Source of the DNA: Polyangiaceae bacterium UTPRO1
Lineage (GTDB): Bacteria; Desulfobacterota; Binatia; UTPRO1
Length of the DNA stretch: 64,000 nucleotides
Assembly: GCA_002050235.1 (NCBI GenBank)
Contig: MWST01000018.1
Location: 124,001 to 188,000, forward strand
Reading direction: 5' to 3'
Below, piece by piece: positions 37,301 to 46,758 of this stretch; position 1 is the first letter of the stretch; each line of letters begins with the position of its first letter. Made by a program: the position numbers and the translations under genes. The notes beneath the pieces are model-generated. The model worked only from the letters and a program-made list of their open reading frames with translations. It was not told where the DNA came from and did no database searches.

Positions 37301-37732
37301 GCACGGCCTGGCGCCGGCCCGGCGTCGCACCCGACAGCAGCGGCTCCGCGGCGTCGATGTCGAGGATGACGTGATTCTCGCGCCCGAGTCGCACCCGACG
37401 GCACCCGGCAGCAGCGGCTCCGCGGCGTCGCGCCTGCGGACGTTCATCCTTGCACGAGCCGCTAGAGTCGTAACGCGCGTTCGCCTGCGCAGGCGCTCGC
37501 GCGGGCGCTGACGCGCCCGCAGACGTGTGCGAACCGGCTACGCTCCCGGCGCACCGCGGCGACGCGCCGCCGCCGGCACGCAGCTCGCTACTCTCCGCCC
37601 ATGGCTGCCGCCCGCGTCGTCGTGAAGCGCGCGACAGCCCCATCGAGACAAGACGAGCAGGGAGCAATGCCGGTGCTGAGCCGCGCCGTGGGGGTGTGCG
37701 TGTCGACCGGAACAACCGTGAGGGGGGTGCGC
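37301..37732. other. intergenic region with direct repeats, no convincing gene
   Basis: 432 bases between the Arg-rich protein and the small Cys-rich protein. It has a pair of direct repeats (listed separately) in its first third. Short open frames are present on both strands but none has recognisable sequence. The upstream end of the exopolysaccharide operon, and so its promoter, may lie here; no clear hexamers were identified. Confidence 0.5.
37324..37430. repeat. imperfect tandem/direct repeat
   Basis: GTCGCACCCGAC followed by AGCAGCGGCTCCGCGGCGTC occurs at 37324-37355. The same two modules recur at 37388-37399 and 37410-37429, separated by ten extra bases. The unit is about 64-75 bases and present twice. 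It could be a small duplication or a regulatory repeat. Confidence 0.7.
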
Positions 37733-38101
37733 ATGTTGCATCGAGGCTTCGTAGGGAGAGCGCTGCTGGTGGCGGCGGCCGCGCTCGTCGTTGGCGCCGC
37801 GTCGACACCGACTGCCTTCGCCAGAGGCGGACCCGACAAGGACAAGGGCTTCGGCAGGGACGATCGACACTCGATCCCGGATTGCAGCCGCGGCGACGAC
37901 GATGACGACGATAGTTGGTGGCACGACCGCGGCGACCGACTCTTCTGTCCGAACAAGCAGGTGCTGGTACGGATCGATTCGAAGATCTGTCCCGAGAAGC
38001 CGGGACGGCCGGCGGTGGTCCGCAAGCGTGTCTGCTGCCGCCACGGCAGCATGACCAACTGCCGGCCGTTCCGTCCCTGCCCGCCGCGCTCGCGTTCGTA
38101 G
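37733..38101 (+). CDS. small secreted Cys-rich protein
   Basis: 122 aa from ATG 37733, preceded by GAGGGGGG. Signal peptide: GRALLVAAAALVVGAASTPTAFA. The mature part begins with a charged, Asp-rich stretch (KDKGFGRDDRHSIPDCSRGD, then a run of Asp), followed by a compact Cys region (LFCPNKQVLVR, SKICPEKPG, RVCCRHGS, NCRP, RPCPP), seven Cys in all. A metal-binding or extracellular structural role is conceivable. It lies 28 bases before the export lipoprotein gene on the same strand. Not recognised as a family. Confidence 0.55.
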   Translation: MLHRGFVGRALLVAAAALVVGAASTPTAFARGGPDKDKGFGRDDRHSIPDCSRGDDDDDDSWWHDRGDRLFCPNKQVLVRIDSKICPEKPGRPAVVRKRVCCRHGSMTNCRPFRPCPPRSRS

Positions 38102-38129
38102 CGCGGACGGACTCCGAAGACACGTCGAC

Positions 38130-39260
38130 ATGTACGACTTCCCTATGCCGCTACGCGCGAGCGCCTGGGTGTTGACGCTGGCGCTGACCGCCGGCTGCGG
38201 CGGTCCTCGCCTCGGGACCGCTCCCGCGCGCGCCGCGGGAGCCGCGCCGGCGCCGAGCGATCTCATGACGGCGGCCGACGTCGCGGCGCTGTCCAGGATC
38301 ACGGCGGCGCGGGCGCAAGCCGCAGCGAGCGACGGGTATCATATCGGGCCGGACGATCTTCTCGACGTACGCATCCCGGATCTCCTGGATGCGCAGGCGC
38401 CGGCGGGCGCGCGGTCGCCGAGCGGTTCCGCCGGCGCCGGTCAAGCAGTGGCGGGAGCTCCTCTCTATCAGCAGGGGCTCAGGGTGAGCGGCGGGGGAGA
38501 GGTGACGATTCCGATGATCGGCGCGGTGCGCGCGGCTGGGCTCACCCCGGCGGCGCTCGAAGCCGAGATCGGGCGGCGCCTCCTAGCGGCCGGGATCCTG
38601 CGCGCGCCGAAAGTGAGCGTGCAGGTGGCCGAGTTTCGCAGCGGGGTGGTGGCGGTGATCGGGAGCGTCGAGCGGCCGGGTCTATATCCCGTGACCCGGC
38701 CGCGCGCGACGTTGAGTGACATGCTGTGGACGGCCGGCGGTCCGAGCAAGGACGCCGGCCGGATCGTCGAGCTCGCGGTATCCTCGGAGAGAGTCGTGGA
38801 CGCGATCACGGCGCCGCCCGAGCGCGTCTATATCGACGTTGCACTCATCGGAACGCCGGCGTCGCGCGGTCCCGCGGGCCTCGATCCCGAGGTGCGGCCC
38901 GGCGACGTCATCACGATGGCGGCGGCCGGGAGCGTCCTCGTCGACGGTTGGGTCGAGAAGCCGGGCTCGTATCCGGTAACCCGCGGACTCACCGTCGGCG
39001 GCGCGGTCGCGGCGGCGGGCGGGCGCCATGTCTCGGGTGATCAGTCGCGTACGGTCGTCCGCCGGGTGACGCCGGGAGGCGGCTCGCGAACGTTCGAGGT
39101 CGATCTCGACGCCGTCGCCGACGGACGCGCGGCCGACGTGCCGATCGCCGACGGCGACGTCGTCCGCGTGCCGGTGTCGGTGGCGCGGGTGGTGCCGTGG
39201 AGCATGTGGACGGTCGCTCGCGAGATGATTCACGTCGGCGGCAGCGTGCTCCTGTTCTGA
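38130..39260 (+). CDS. polysaccharide export lipoprotein (Wza-like)
   Basis: 376 aa. Lipoprotein signal with ALTAGC, Cys near residue 23. The polysaccharide export domain starts at YHIGPDDLLDVRIPD (about 70-84), with QQGLRVSGGGEVTIPMIG at 114-131 and AALEAEIGRRLL. SLBB-type domains follow: VAVIGSVERPGLYPV (about 174-188) and VLVDGWVEKPGSYPVTRG (about 270-287). It forms the outer-membrane channel for capsule or exopolysaccharide. Its TGA directly abuts the ATG of the Wzc-like gene. It is first of a seven-gene coupled chain. Confidence 0.95.
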   Translation: MYDFPMPLRASAWVLTLALTAGCGGPRLGTAPARAAGAAPAPSDLMTAADVAALSRITAARAQAAASDGYHIGPDDLLDVRIPDLLDAQAPAGARSPSGSAGAGQAVAGAPLYQQGLRVSGGGEVTIPMIGAVRAAGLTPAALEAEIGRRLLAAGILRAPKVSVQVAEFRSGVVAVIGSVERPGLYPVTRPRATLSDMLWTAGGPSKDAGRIVELAVSSERVVDAITAPPERVYIDVALIGTPASRGPAGLDPEVRPGDVITMAAAGSVLVDGWVEKPGSYPVTRGLTVGGAVAAAGGRHVSGDQSRTVVRRVTPGGGSRTFEVDLDAVADGRAADVPIADGDVVRVPVSVARVVPWSMWTVAREMIHVGGSVLLF

Positions 39261-41609
39261 ATGGCCACCATCGACCCCAATGGCGCGGCCCTGCCGGCCG
39301 TGCCCGGGACCTTCGCGCCCCCGCACTATGCTTTCGCGACCGCGCCCTACGAAGCGGACTACACGGAGGCGCCGCGTCGGCGTCTCCACGACTACGCCCG
39401 CATCCTCCACAAGTACCGCTGGCTCGCGGCAGCGTGCTTCGTCCTCGTCTTCGGCGCGAGCCTCCTCGCGACCATGCTGTCGCCGCGCCTCTTCACGGCG
39501 GCGACGCGGCTCCAGGTGGCGCGCCAGTCGCCGATCCAGCTCCGCCTCGACGGCAACGTCCTCGACCTCGAGCAGAGTGAGCGCAACGTCAACGGCGCTT
39601 CGAGCTTTCTCGCCACCCAGGTCGCGATGCTCGAGAGCCGCGATCTCGCCGAGCGCGTCATCCGCACCCGACGGCTCGCCGAGAACGAGGCGTTCCTGCA
39701 CCCGGGCGCCGAACGCGCCGGGCTGCTCGCCGTCGGCGGCCAGCTCCTCACCATGCTGCGGCCGCGGGGCATCTCCGGCGCCCCGCTCGCTCCCGTCGAC
39801 GGCGGCACGGGAGAAATCGACGTCGATGCCGAGCTCCTCGACCGCTACATGCGCTGGCTCTCGGTGCGCGACGTCCGCGGCACCGACCTCGTCGAGATCC
39901 GCTTCACGACTCCGAGCCCGACGCTGTCGGCAATCCTCGCCGCCGCACATACGCAGGCCTATCTCGAGGCCAACGAGGAAGCGCGTCTCGCCACCGATGC
40001 GACCGCGCGCCACTTCCTCGACCAGCAGCTCCGCGACTCCGAGCAACGGCTCGAGAGCGCGCAGGCGGCGCTGCGCGCCTTCTCCTCCGAGCACCCGAAC
40101 GTCGCGGTCAATCAGGAGCAGAAGGTGGTCGGCCAGAAGATCGGCGAGCTCGCGAACCTGCTCACCAAGGCCGAGGGCGCACGGGTCACGTTGCAGACGC
40201 GCTTCGACTTCCTCACCCGGCCCGAGACCGCGCTGCTCGCCTACTTCCTCGACAAGCCCGGGATCCAGAAGCTGCACGGCGCGCTGCTCGACCTGCAGGC
40301 GACGCGCACGGGCCTCGACAACCGCCTCGGACCGAACCACGAGGCGATGGTGGAGCTGCAGCGGCAGGAGGCGCTGGTCGCGCGCCAGCTCGACGCCGAG
40401 GTGCAGCAGGAGGTGAGCGCGGTGCGCGCGAAGTTCGAGGCTGCGCTCGCCCGCGAGCACGGCCTCCGCGACAAGCTCGCCGCGCTCGAGGCGTCGGCGA
40501 TCGAGCTCCGCGACCTGGGGGCGCGCTACGACCTCCTGCGCAGCGACGTCGAGAGCGCAGCGGCGCTGCACGCATCGCTCGCGAAGCAGCAGATGGAGAC
40601 GGCGGCGAGCTCGGCTCTCGCCGCGACCAATCTGCGCGTCGTCGAGCGCGCCGAGGTGCCCGCGCGAGCGAGCTCGCCGCACGTGGCCCTGAACCTCGCC
40701 TTCGGCCTCGGCGCCGGACTGCTCCTGGCCGGCGCCGCGACCTTCCTCTGCGAGCACTTCGACGACAGCGTCAAGACCAGCGCCGAGATGGCGGACCTCC
40801 TGCAGCTGCCGGCGCTGGCGACGATCCCGAACTTCGCCCTCGCCCGCCGCTCGCCGCCGGCGCTCCCGAACGCCCGCGCCGGCGGCGAGAGCGCGCTGCC
40901 GGCAACCGGGGGCCTGACGCCCGCGCTCGTCGTCGTGCACGAGCCGCTGTCGCCGAGCGCGGAAGCGTTCCGGGCGCTGCGCACCGCGGTGCTGTTCTCT
41001 ACCCCGGCGGCGCCGCCGAAGATGCTCCTGGTCACCAGCGCCGGCGCCGGCGAAGGCAAGACGGTCTCGTCCCTGAACCTCGCGGCGACGCTCGCCGAAG
41101 CCGGCTCGCGCGTGCTCCTGGTCGACGTCGATCTGCGCAAGCCGAGCTGCCACCGCCAGCTCGGCATCACCAATGCGACCGGGCTCTCGAGCTTCCTCGC
41201 GGGCCAGAGCGAGCGCGCCGCGATCGTGCACACGCTCGCGGCGCCGCGCCTGGACTTCATCCCCGCCGGGCCGACACCGCCGAATCCCGCGGAGCTCGTC
41301 GGCTCGCAGCGGATGCGGGCGCTGCTCGACGACATGCGCAGCCAGTACGATTTCATCGTCCTCGATGCGCCGCCGGTACTGCCGGTGACCGATGCCGTAG
41401 TGCTGGCCCGCGAAGTCGACGGCGTCGTCCAGGTCGTGAAGGGCCACGACACGCCGCGCGAGCTCGTCCGTCGCGCCCGCGACCAGCTCGCCCAGGCGAA
41501 CGCCCACCTTCTCGGCGCCGTCATCAACAACGTCGACCTCGGCTGGGGCGACCTCTATTTCTACAATCGCTACTACGGCTACTACCGGACCCCGCAGGCG
41601 GCGGCATGA
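39261..41609 (+). CDS. Wzc/GumC-like polysaccharide co-polymerase and tyrosine autokinase
   Basis: 782 aa. Wzz-type membrane helix 1 (WLAAACFVLVFGASLLATML, about 54-73), a long periplasmic coiled-coil region (about 230-440), then helix 2 (LAFGLGAGLLLAGAATFLC, about 477-495). The cytoplasmic BY-kinase has Walker A TSAGAGEGKTVSSLN (about 592-606), Walker A' LLVDVDLRKPS (about 620-630) and Walker B FIVLDAPP (about 697). The C-terminal tyrosine cluster YFYNRYYGYYR is the autophosphorylation site. It controls chain length and export with Wza and the polymerase. Its last four bases overlap the next gene (ATGA). Confidence 0.96.
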   Translation: MATIDPNGAALPAVPGTFAPPHYAFATAPYEADYTEAPRRRLHDYARILHKYRWLAAACFVLVFGASLLATMLSPRLFTAATRLQVARQSPIQLRLDGNVLDLEQSERNVNGASSFLATQVAMLESRDLAERVIRTRRLAENEAFLHPGAERAGLLAVGGQLLTMLRPRGISGAPLAPVDGGTGEIDVDAELLDRYMRWLSVRDVRGTDLVEIRFTTPSPTLSAILAAAHTQAYLEANEEARLATDATARHFLDQQLRDSEQRLESAQAALRAFSSEHPNVAVNQEQKVVGQKIGELANLLTKAEGARVTLQTRFDFLTRPETALLAYFLDKPGIQKLHGALLDLQATRTGLDNRLGPNHEAMVELQRQEALVARQLDAEVQQEVSAVRAKFEAALAREHGLRDKLAALEASAIELRDLGARYDLLRSDVESAAALHASLAKQQMETAASSALAATNLRVVERAEVPARASSPHVALNLAFGLGAGLLLAGAATFLCEHFDDSVKTSAEMADLLQLPALATIPNFALARRSPPALPNARAGGESALPATGGLTPALVVVHEPLSPSAEAFRALRTAVLFSTPAAPPKMLLVTSAGAGEGKTVSSLNLAATLAEAGSRVLLVDVDLRKPSCHRQLGITNATGLSSFLAGQSERAAIVHTLAAPRLDFIPAGPTPPNPAELVGSQRMRALLDDMRSQYDFIVLDAPPVLPVTDAVVLAREVDGVVQVVKGHDTPRELVRRARDQLAQANAHLLGAVINNVDLGWGDLYFYNRYYGYYRTPQAAA

Positions 41610-44242
41610 GCGACCGGGGCATCCTCGTCGTGCTGCAAGCGCTGCTCGTCGGCATGCCGCTCCTCCTCGGCGGCCGGCATCCCGTGGCGGCGACCGTCGG
41701 CCCGCTCGCGGCGCTGGCTCTCCTCGCGGCGACGCTGCAGGCGCGCCGGCGCGCGGGCGGCGGTCCCGCTGCCGTCGGCGTCGGCGCCCTCGCTGCGTTC
41801 GCCGCCCTCGCCTTCGCGACCACGGTGCCGCTGCCGCCGGCGCTCTTCACGCTCCTGTCGCCGAGTGCGGCGCGCCTGACGGCGGCGATGCTGCCGGGAT
41901 GGCCGGACGCGGGAGCGTTCTCGCGCTGGCGGCCGCTCGCGCTCGACGCCTACGCGGTTTGGGTCGAGCTCGGTCGCCTGGCTCTCGGCTTCGCAGTCTT
42001 CACGACCATCGTCGCCTACCCGTGGCGCGCCGCGGGCGCGAGCACGGCCGCCGACGGCGACGAGCGCGCCCTCGCCCGCCTCGTGCCGACCCTCGTGATC
42101 GGGGCCTCGGGAATCGCCGCCGTGGGGCTTCTCGCCGCCGCGGTCGGCAACGGCCGTGTCCTCTGGATCACCGCCGAGCCGACGACCGGCGACCGCGTCT
42201 CCGGCCCCTTCGTGAATCCCAACCACTTCGCCGCTTGGCTCGCCATGGTGATCCCGCTGACGCTGGCCTACGCGCTCTCGCTCGCGAGCCGGCTCCGCCG
42301 CCGCTTGGCCCAAGCCGCCGCCTCGGGGCGCGGCATGGGAGTACGGCGCGAGCGCGCCTGGGCGGCCGCCTTCATTGCGAACCAGCGCGCGCTCGCGGCA
42401 CCGCTCGCCGCAGCCGCAGCCGCAGCACTCCTCGTCGTGACCTTGATCGCAACCGGCTCGCGCGGCGGCCTCGCGGCCTTGCTCGTAGGACTCGGCAGCA
42501 CCGGCGCCGGCATGGCGGCGCGCGCGCGCCGCCGATCGCATGCTCAGCGCCGCGGACGCGCCGGCCGCATGCTGCCGGCCGGACTCGCGCTTCTCCTCGC
42601 CGCCGCCGCGGCGGCGACCCTCGTGCGCTGGGCGGCCACCGAGGACCTCGCCGACGACGGCCTCGAGGTGAATCTCTCCAGCCGACTCGCCGTGGCCGCG
42701 CAGGGTACGGCGTTGCTGCGCGAGTACCCGCTCGCGGGAAGCGGCCTCGGCTCGTGGCTGCACGCGTACCGCCCGCATCAGGCGCCGCCCGTGGAAGGCG
42801 GGATCTGGGATCACGCCCACGACGACTACCTCGAGCTCGCCGCCGAAACCGGCATCGCCGGAGTGGCGATCGTCGTCGCCTTCTTCGTCGCCGTCGCGCG
42901 CACGCTCCTCGTCGACCGCGGCCGACGCCGCGCCGCCGCCGAGCGCGCCGAGCGGCGCCGGTGCGGCAACGGCATCCCGCCCGGCTTCGAGGTTCCCGAG
43001 TGGCGCGCCGCGCTCCGCGACCGCGGCAACCTGCGCTGGGGCTTCGTCGGCGGCATCGCCGCGATCCTCGTACAGAGCAGTGTCGACTTCGCCCTCCACC
43101 TGCCCGCGAGCTTCCTCCTGATGATGACGCTCGGGGCGCTGCTGGTGGTCGCCAACCGCCCCCGCGCCGCGGCCGCGGCAGCGGCAGCGGCTGCGGAACC
43201 GCCGGCGCTCCTCGTCGACCCGGCGGCGGATCTCGCGGCGGCGACCGCGCAGCGGCGTCGCGACGCCTCTCCGATACTGGCGTTGACGGCGCTGCTCGCG
43301 GCCGCAGCGAGCATCCTGGCAGCGAACGGCGTCCGCGTACTGGCCGGCGCCACTCCGCTCGCACCGGCGGCGGCGCTCGAGCAGGCCGACCTGGTGCTCG
43401 CCGCGGGCGGCAACGGCAGCGTCGAGACGGCGCTCGCTCTCGTGCGCACGGCGCTCGACCGCGCGCCTGCCGACCGCGCCGCCCACGAAGCGGAAGCGGC
43501 GGTGCTCGGCACCGGTCCGGAGGCCGAGGCCGTATGGCGGCGGGCGATCGCGCTCTCGCCTTGGGCGCCGGAGCTCCGCGACGGTCTCGCCCTGGCCCTC
43601 TGGCAGGAAGATCGTCGCGACGCCGCCCTGGCCGAGATCGAGGAGTCGATGTTTCGCTACCCGTACCTGGTGTCGCACGCCTACCTCGGCCCGGCGAGCG
43701 ACGTCGTCACGCGCGGCGCCGGCGAGTGGCTGCGCGTCCTCGCCGAGGGCGACACCCTGGCGCTGCGGCTCGCGGCCCTCGACGACGCTCTCGCGAGCGC
43801 GATCCGGCGCGGTCTCGAACGCGCGCTCGCCGCGAGCGCCGACGGCCCCGTGCGCGCCGCCATCGTCGACGACCTAGCTACTCTCCTCGAAGCGCGCGAG
43901 CACTTCGCCGACGCCGCGGCGATGCTGCGCGCCGAGGCGGAGCGCAGCGAAGACGGGCGCGCCTACCTGGCGCGCGCCGGGCGCGCGGCGCTCGCGGCCC
44001 GCGACCTCGACGGCGCCGAAGCGACGCTCCTCGCCGCCCTCACCCGCACGCCCGAGCAAGGGCGCCTCTACCGCGACCTGGCGCTCGGCGTGTACGCGGC
44101 GCGCGGCGACTTCGAGAGCGCTGAGACGGTGCTGCGCGCCGGCGAGCGCAACGCCGTCGACCTGCTGCCGATCCACCGCGGCGTCAGCGAGCTCGTGGTG
44201 CGCCGCGAGAGCAGCCGGCGCCGCGAGGCGGCGGCGCAATGA
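41606..44242 (+). CDS. O-antigen ligase/WzyC-like polymerase with C-terminal TPR region
   Basis: 878 aa. Residues 1-490 hold ten or more membrane helices and the Wzy_C/ligase signatures FVNPNHFAAWLAMVIPLTLA (about 201-220), PLAGSGLGSWLHAYRP (about 375-390) and IWDHAHDDYLELAAETG (about 398-414). After further helices (around 430, 490-505 and 565), residues 600-870 are helical repeats of TPR type (ALALVRTALDRAPADRAAHE, ADAAAMLRAEAERSEDGRAY). It would polymerise repeat units or ligate polymer at the periplasmic face. ATGA overlaps couple it on both sides. Confidence 0.9.
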   Translation: MSDRGILVVLQALLVGMPLLLGGRHPVAATVGPLAALALLAATLQARRRAGGGPAAVGVGALAAFAALAFATTVPLPPALFTLLSPSAARLTAAMLPGWPDAGAFSRWRPLALDAYAVWVELGRLALGFAVFTTIVAYPWRAAGASTAADGDERALARLVPTLVIGASGIAAVGLLAAAVGNGRVLWITAEPTTGDRVSGPFVNPNHFAAWLAMVIPLTLAYALSLASRLRRRLAQAAASGRGMGVRRERAWAAAFIANQRALAAPLAAAAAAALLVVTLIATGSRGGLAALLVGLGSTGAGMAARARRRSHAQRRGRAGRMLPAGLALLLAAAAAATLVRWAATEDLADDGLEVNLSSRLAVAAQGTALLREYPLAGSGLGSWLHAYRPHQAPPVEGGIWDHAHDDYLELAAETGIAGVAIVVAFFVAVARTLLVDRGRRRAAAERAERRRCGNGIPPGFEVPEWRAALRDRGNLRWGFVGGIAAILVQSSVDFALHLPASFLLMMTLGALLVVANRPRAAAAAAAAAAEPPALLVDPAADLAAATAQRRRDASPILALTALLAAAASILAANGVRVLAGATPLAPAAALEQADLVLAAGGNGSVETALALVRTALDRAPADRAAHEAEAAVLGTGPEAEAVWRRAIALSPWAPELRDGLALALWQEDRRDAALAEIEESMFRYPYLVSHAYLGPASDVVTRGAGEWLRVLAEGDTLALRLAALDDALASAIRRGLERALAASADGPVRAAIVDDLATLLEAREHFADAAAMLRAEAERSEDGRAYLARAGRAALAARDLDGAEATLLAALTRTPEQGRLYRDLALGVYAARGDFESAETVLRAGERNAVDLLPIHRGVSELVVRRESSRRREAAAQ

Positions 44243-46758
44243 AGCTACTCCTCGTCTTCGATCACCGCTTCCAGCGCCGCTCGGACGGGGTGGTGTTCTC
44301 GCTCAAGCACTACGGACACTCGTTCTTCGCGCGTCGCTATCTCCGTGTCTTCGATGAGGTGACCATCGTGGCGCGCGTCGCCAACGCCATGGCCGAGTAT
44401 GCCGGCGGCGACGCCGAGCCGACCGAGGGAGCCGGCGTCCGCGTCGTGTCGCTGGGCGACTGGCAGGGTCCGCTCGGCTTGGCGCGTGCATGGTGGTCGA
44501 TACGCCGCAGCCTGGCCGCGCAACTCGACGCCGCCGAGGCCGTCGTCCTCGTAGCGCCCGGGATGCTCGCCGCCCTGGCGCGCGGCATGCTGGCGCGCCG
44601 GCGCCAGGCCTACGGCGTCGAGGTCGTCGGCGACCCCTGGGATGCGCTGGCGCCGGGCTCGCTGCGCCACCCGCTCCGCCCGCTCCTGCGCGCCGCGGCG
44701 CGCCGCGGCCTCCGCCGCCTCTGCGCCGAGGCGGCGGCGGTGTCCTACGTGACCCAGGCGGCGCTGCAGCGCCGCTACCCGACGTCAGGCCATGCCGTCG
44801 GCGTCTCGGACGTGGTGCTGCCGGCAGCGGCATTCGCGGCCGCACCGCGGACGTTCACCTCCGGCGCGCCGCGGACGCTGATCACCGTCGGCACCATGGC
44901 GCAGCTCTACAAGGCGCAGGACGTCCTGATCGACGCGGTGGCGCGCTGCAGCGGCGACGGACTCGACCTGCGGCTCGTGCTGGTCGGCGACGGCGGCTAC
45001 CGCACGGCACTCGCCGAGCGCGCCGCCCGCCTCGGGATCGCGGATCGCGTGCGCTTCACGGGCGGGCTCGCTGCCGGGCCCGCCGTCCGCGCCGAGCTCG
45101 ACGCCGCCGATTGCTTCGTTCTGCCGTCGCGCCAGGAGGGTCTGCCGCGGGCGCTGGTGGAAGCGATGGCGCGGGGGCTCCCGTGCATCGGCTCGACGGT
45201 CGGCGGCATCCCGGAGCTGCTGCCGGAAACGGACCTGGTGCCGCCGGACGACGCCGCGGCGCTCGCGGCGAAGCTCCGGGAGGTGCTCGGGGACGCGGCG
45301 CGACTCGCAGGCGCCGCGGCACGCAATCTCGCCGCCGCCGCGGCGTATCGCGACGAGCTCCTGGACGAGAAGCGACTCGATTTCTACGCGCGCCTGCGGG
45401 AGGCGTCGACCCCGGCCGCGAGCGGCGACGCCGGCGGCCGCATCTCCGCCGCGGCGCCGTCGCTCAAGCGCAATGCCCTCTGGGCCGTGCTCGGCAATGT
45501 CGGCTATGCCGCCTGCCAGTGCGCCGTGCTGGTGGCGCTGGCGAAGCTCTCGTCACCCGAGGACGTCGGCCGCTTCGCGCTGGCGCTCGCGATCACCGCG
45601 CCGATCATGATCGCAGCGAGCCTGCAGCTCCGGGTCGTGCAGGCGACCGACGCCTGCGACGTCTACCCGTTCGGCGCCTATCTGGGCGTCCGCTTGGTCG
45701 CGACGGCGCTCGCGCTCGCGGTGATCGTCGCGGTTGCGGGCGCCGCCGGCTATCCGCGGGCGACGGTGGCGTTGATCGTGCTGGTCGCGCTCGCCAAGGC
45801 CTTCGAGTCGGTGAGCGACGTGATCTTCGGCCTCCTGCAGCAGCACGAAGACCTGAAGCGGGTCGCCCTCTCGATGCTCGCCAAGGGGGGAATCAGCGTC
45901 ACGGCGATCGGGCTCGGGCTCGTGACGACGGGCGATCTCCTGGCCGCGACCTCCCTGATGGCGCTCGCCTGGGGCGCCTGGCTCGGGTTCTACGATCTCC
46001 CCGCCGCGCGCCGCCTCACCGCAGTGCGGCCGCTCTTCGACCGCGACACGCTGGCACGCCTCGCCTGGACGGCGCTGCCGATGGGCATCGTCGCCGGCCT
46101 CCAGAGCCTGATGACCAACGTGCCGCGCTACGCGCTCGAAGCCTACGGTGGCCCGCGCGCGCTCGGCTACTTCGCGGGGCTCGCTTACCTCGTCGCCGCC
46201 GGGAACCAGCCGATGATGGCGCTGGCGGCGGCAGTGAGTCCGCGGCTGGCCCGGCTCTTCGTCGGCGACCGCGCCGCGTATCGGCGCCTGCTCCGCCGCA
46301 CCATGCTCGCCGCCGCCGGCATGGGCGTAGCCACCGTCGGCGGCGGCGCGGCGATCGGCGCCCCGATCCTCGCGCGCCTCTACACGGCCGACTACGCCGT
46401 CCACGCCGACGCCTTGGTGTGGCTCGCGGCCGCGGCAGCGGTCGGCTACCAGGCGAGCGTCTTCTGCAGCGGCATCACGGCGGCGCGACGCTTTCCGGAA
46501 CAGCTCGCGGTGGCGGCGATCACGCTCGCGGCGACGGGAGTCGCGAGCGCGCTGTTCGTGCCGCGCTTCGGACTCGTCGGTGCAGCATGGGCGCTCCTCG
46601 CGGCGGCACTCGTGCAGGCGGCCTGCCTAGGCGCGGTCTACGTGCGCGTGAGCAGCGCCCGCGGCGGCGCCGACCCCGCGGCCGCGGCCGGCGCCGCCCG
46701 GCCGGCCGCTGAGCCCGCGCTCGCAATGCAGCCCGCCTCGACGGTGCCGGCCTCGTGA
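44239..46758 (+). CDS. fusion of GT4 glycosyltransferase and Wzx-type flippase
   Basis: 839 aa in one uninterrupted frame. Residues 1-390 are a GT-B family 4 transferase: LRLVLVGDGGYRTALAERAA (about 243-262), ADCFVLPSRQEGLPRALVEA (about 289-308) with the E-x7-E region, and STVGGIPELLPETD. After a short linker (about 395-410), residues 415-820 are a 12-helix polysaccharide transporter of MOP type: ALWAVLGNVGYAACQCAVLV, LAGLQSLMTNVPRYALEAYG-like VAGLQSLMTNVPRYALEAYG, and LAAAAAVGYQASVFCSGI. The fusion would join addition of a sugar to translocation of the lipid-linked unit. ATGA upstream, GTGA downstream. Confidence 0.93.
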   Translation: MKLLLVFDHRFQRRSDGVVFSLKHYGHSFFARRYLRVFDEVTIVARVANAMAEYAGGDAEPTEGAGVRVVSLGDWQGPLGLARAWWSIRRSLAAQLDAAEAVVLVAPGMLAALARGMLARRRQAYGVEVVGDPWDALAPGSLRHPLRPLLRAAARRGLRRLCAEAAAVSYVTQAALQRRYPTSGHAVGVSDVVLPAAAFAAAPRTFTSGAPRTLITVGTMAQLYKAQDVLIDAVARCSGDGLDLRLVLVGDGGYRTALAERAARLGIADRVRFTGGLAAGPAVRAELDAADCFVLPSRQEGLPRALVEAMARGLPCIGSTVGGIPELLPETDLVPPDDAAALAAKLREVLGDAARLAGAAARNLAAAAAYRDELLDEKRLDFYARLREASTPAASGDAGGRISAAAPSLKRNALWAVLGNVGYAACQCAVLVALAKLSSPEDVGRFALALAITAPIMIAASLQLRVVQATDACDVYPFGAYLGVRLVATALALAVIVAVAGAAGYPRATVALIVLVALAKAFESVSDVIFGLLQQHEDLKRVALSMLAKGGISVTAIGLGLVTTGDLLAATSLMALAWGAWLGFYDLPAARRLTAVRPLFDRDTLARLAWTALPMGIVAGLQSLMTNVPRYALEAYGGPRALGYFAGLAYLVAAGNQPMMALAAAVSPRLARLFVGDRAAYRRLLRRTMLAAAGMGVATVGGGAAIGAPILARLYTADYAVHADALVWLAAAAAVGYQASVFCSGITAARRFPEQLAVAAITLAATGVASALFVPRFGLVGAAWALLAAALVQAACLGAVYVRVSSARGGADPAAAAGAARPAAEPALAMQPASTVPAS

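Noticed and set aside
38682..41507. Minus-strand open frame of about 940 codons opposite the Wza/Wzc-like genes
   Set aside because: It is a shadow of GC-rich third-position bias; the plus strand encodes clear Wza and Wzc motifs and the minus product has no recognisable sequence.
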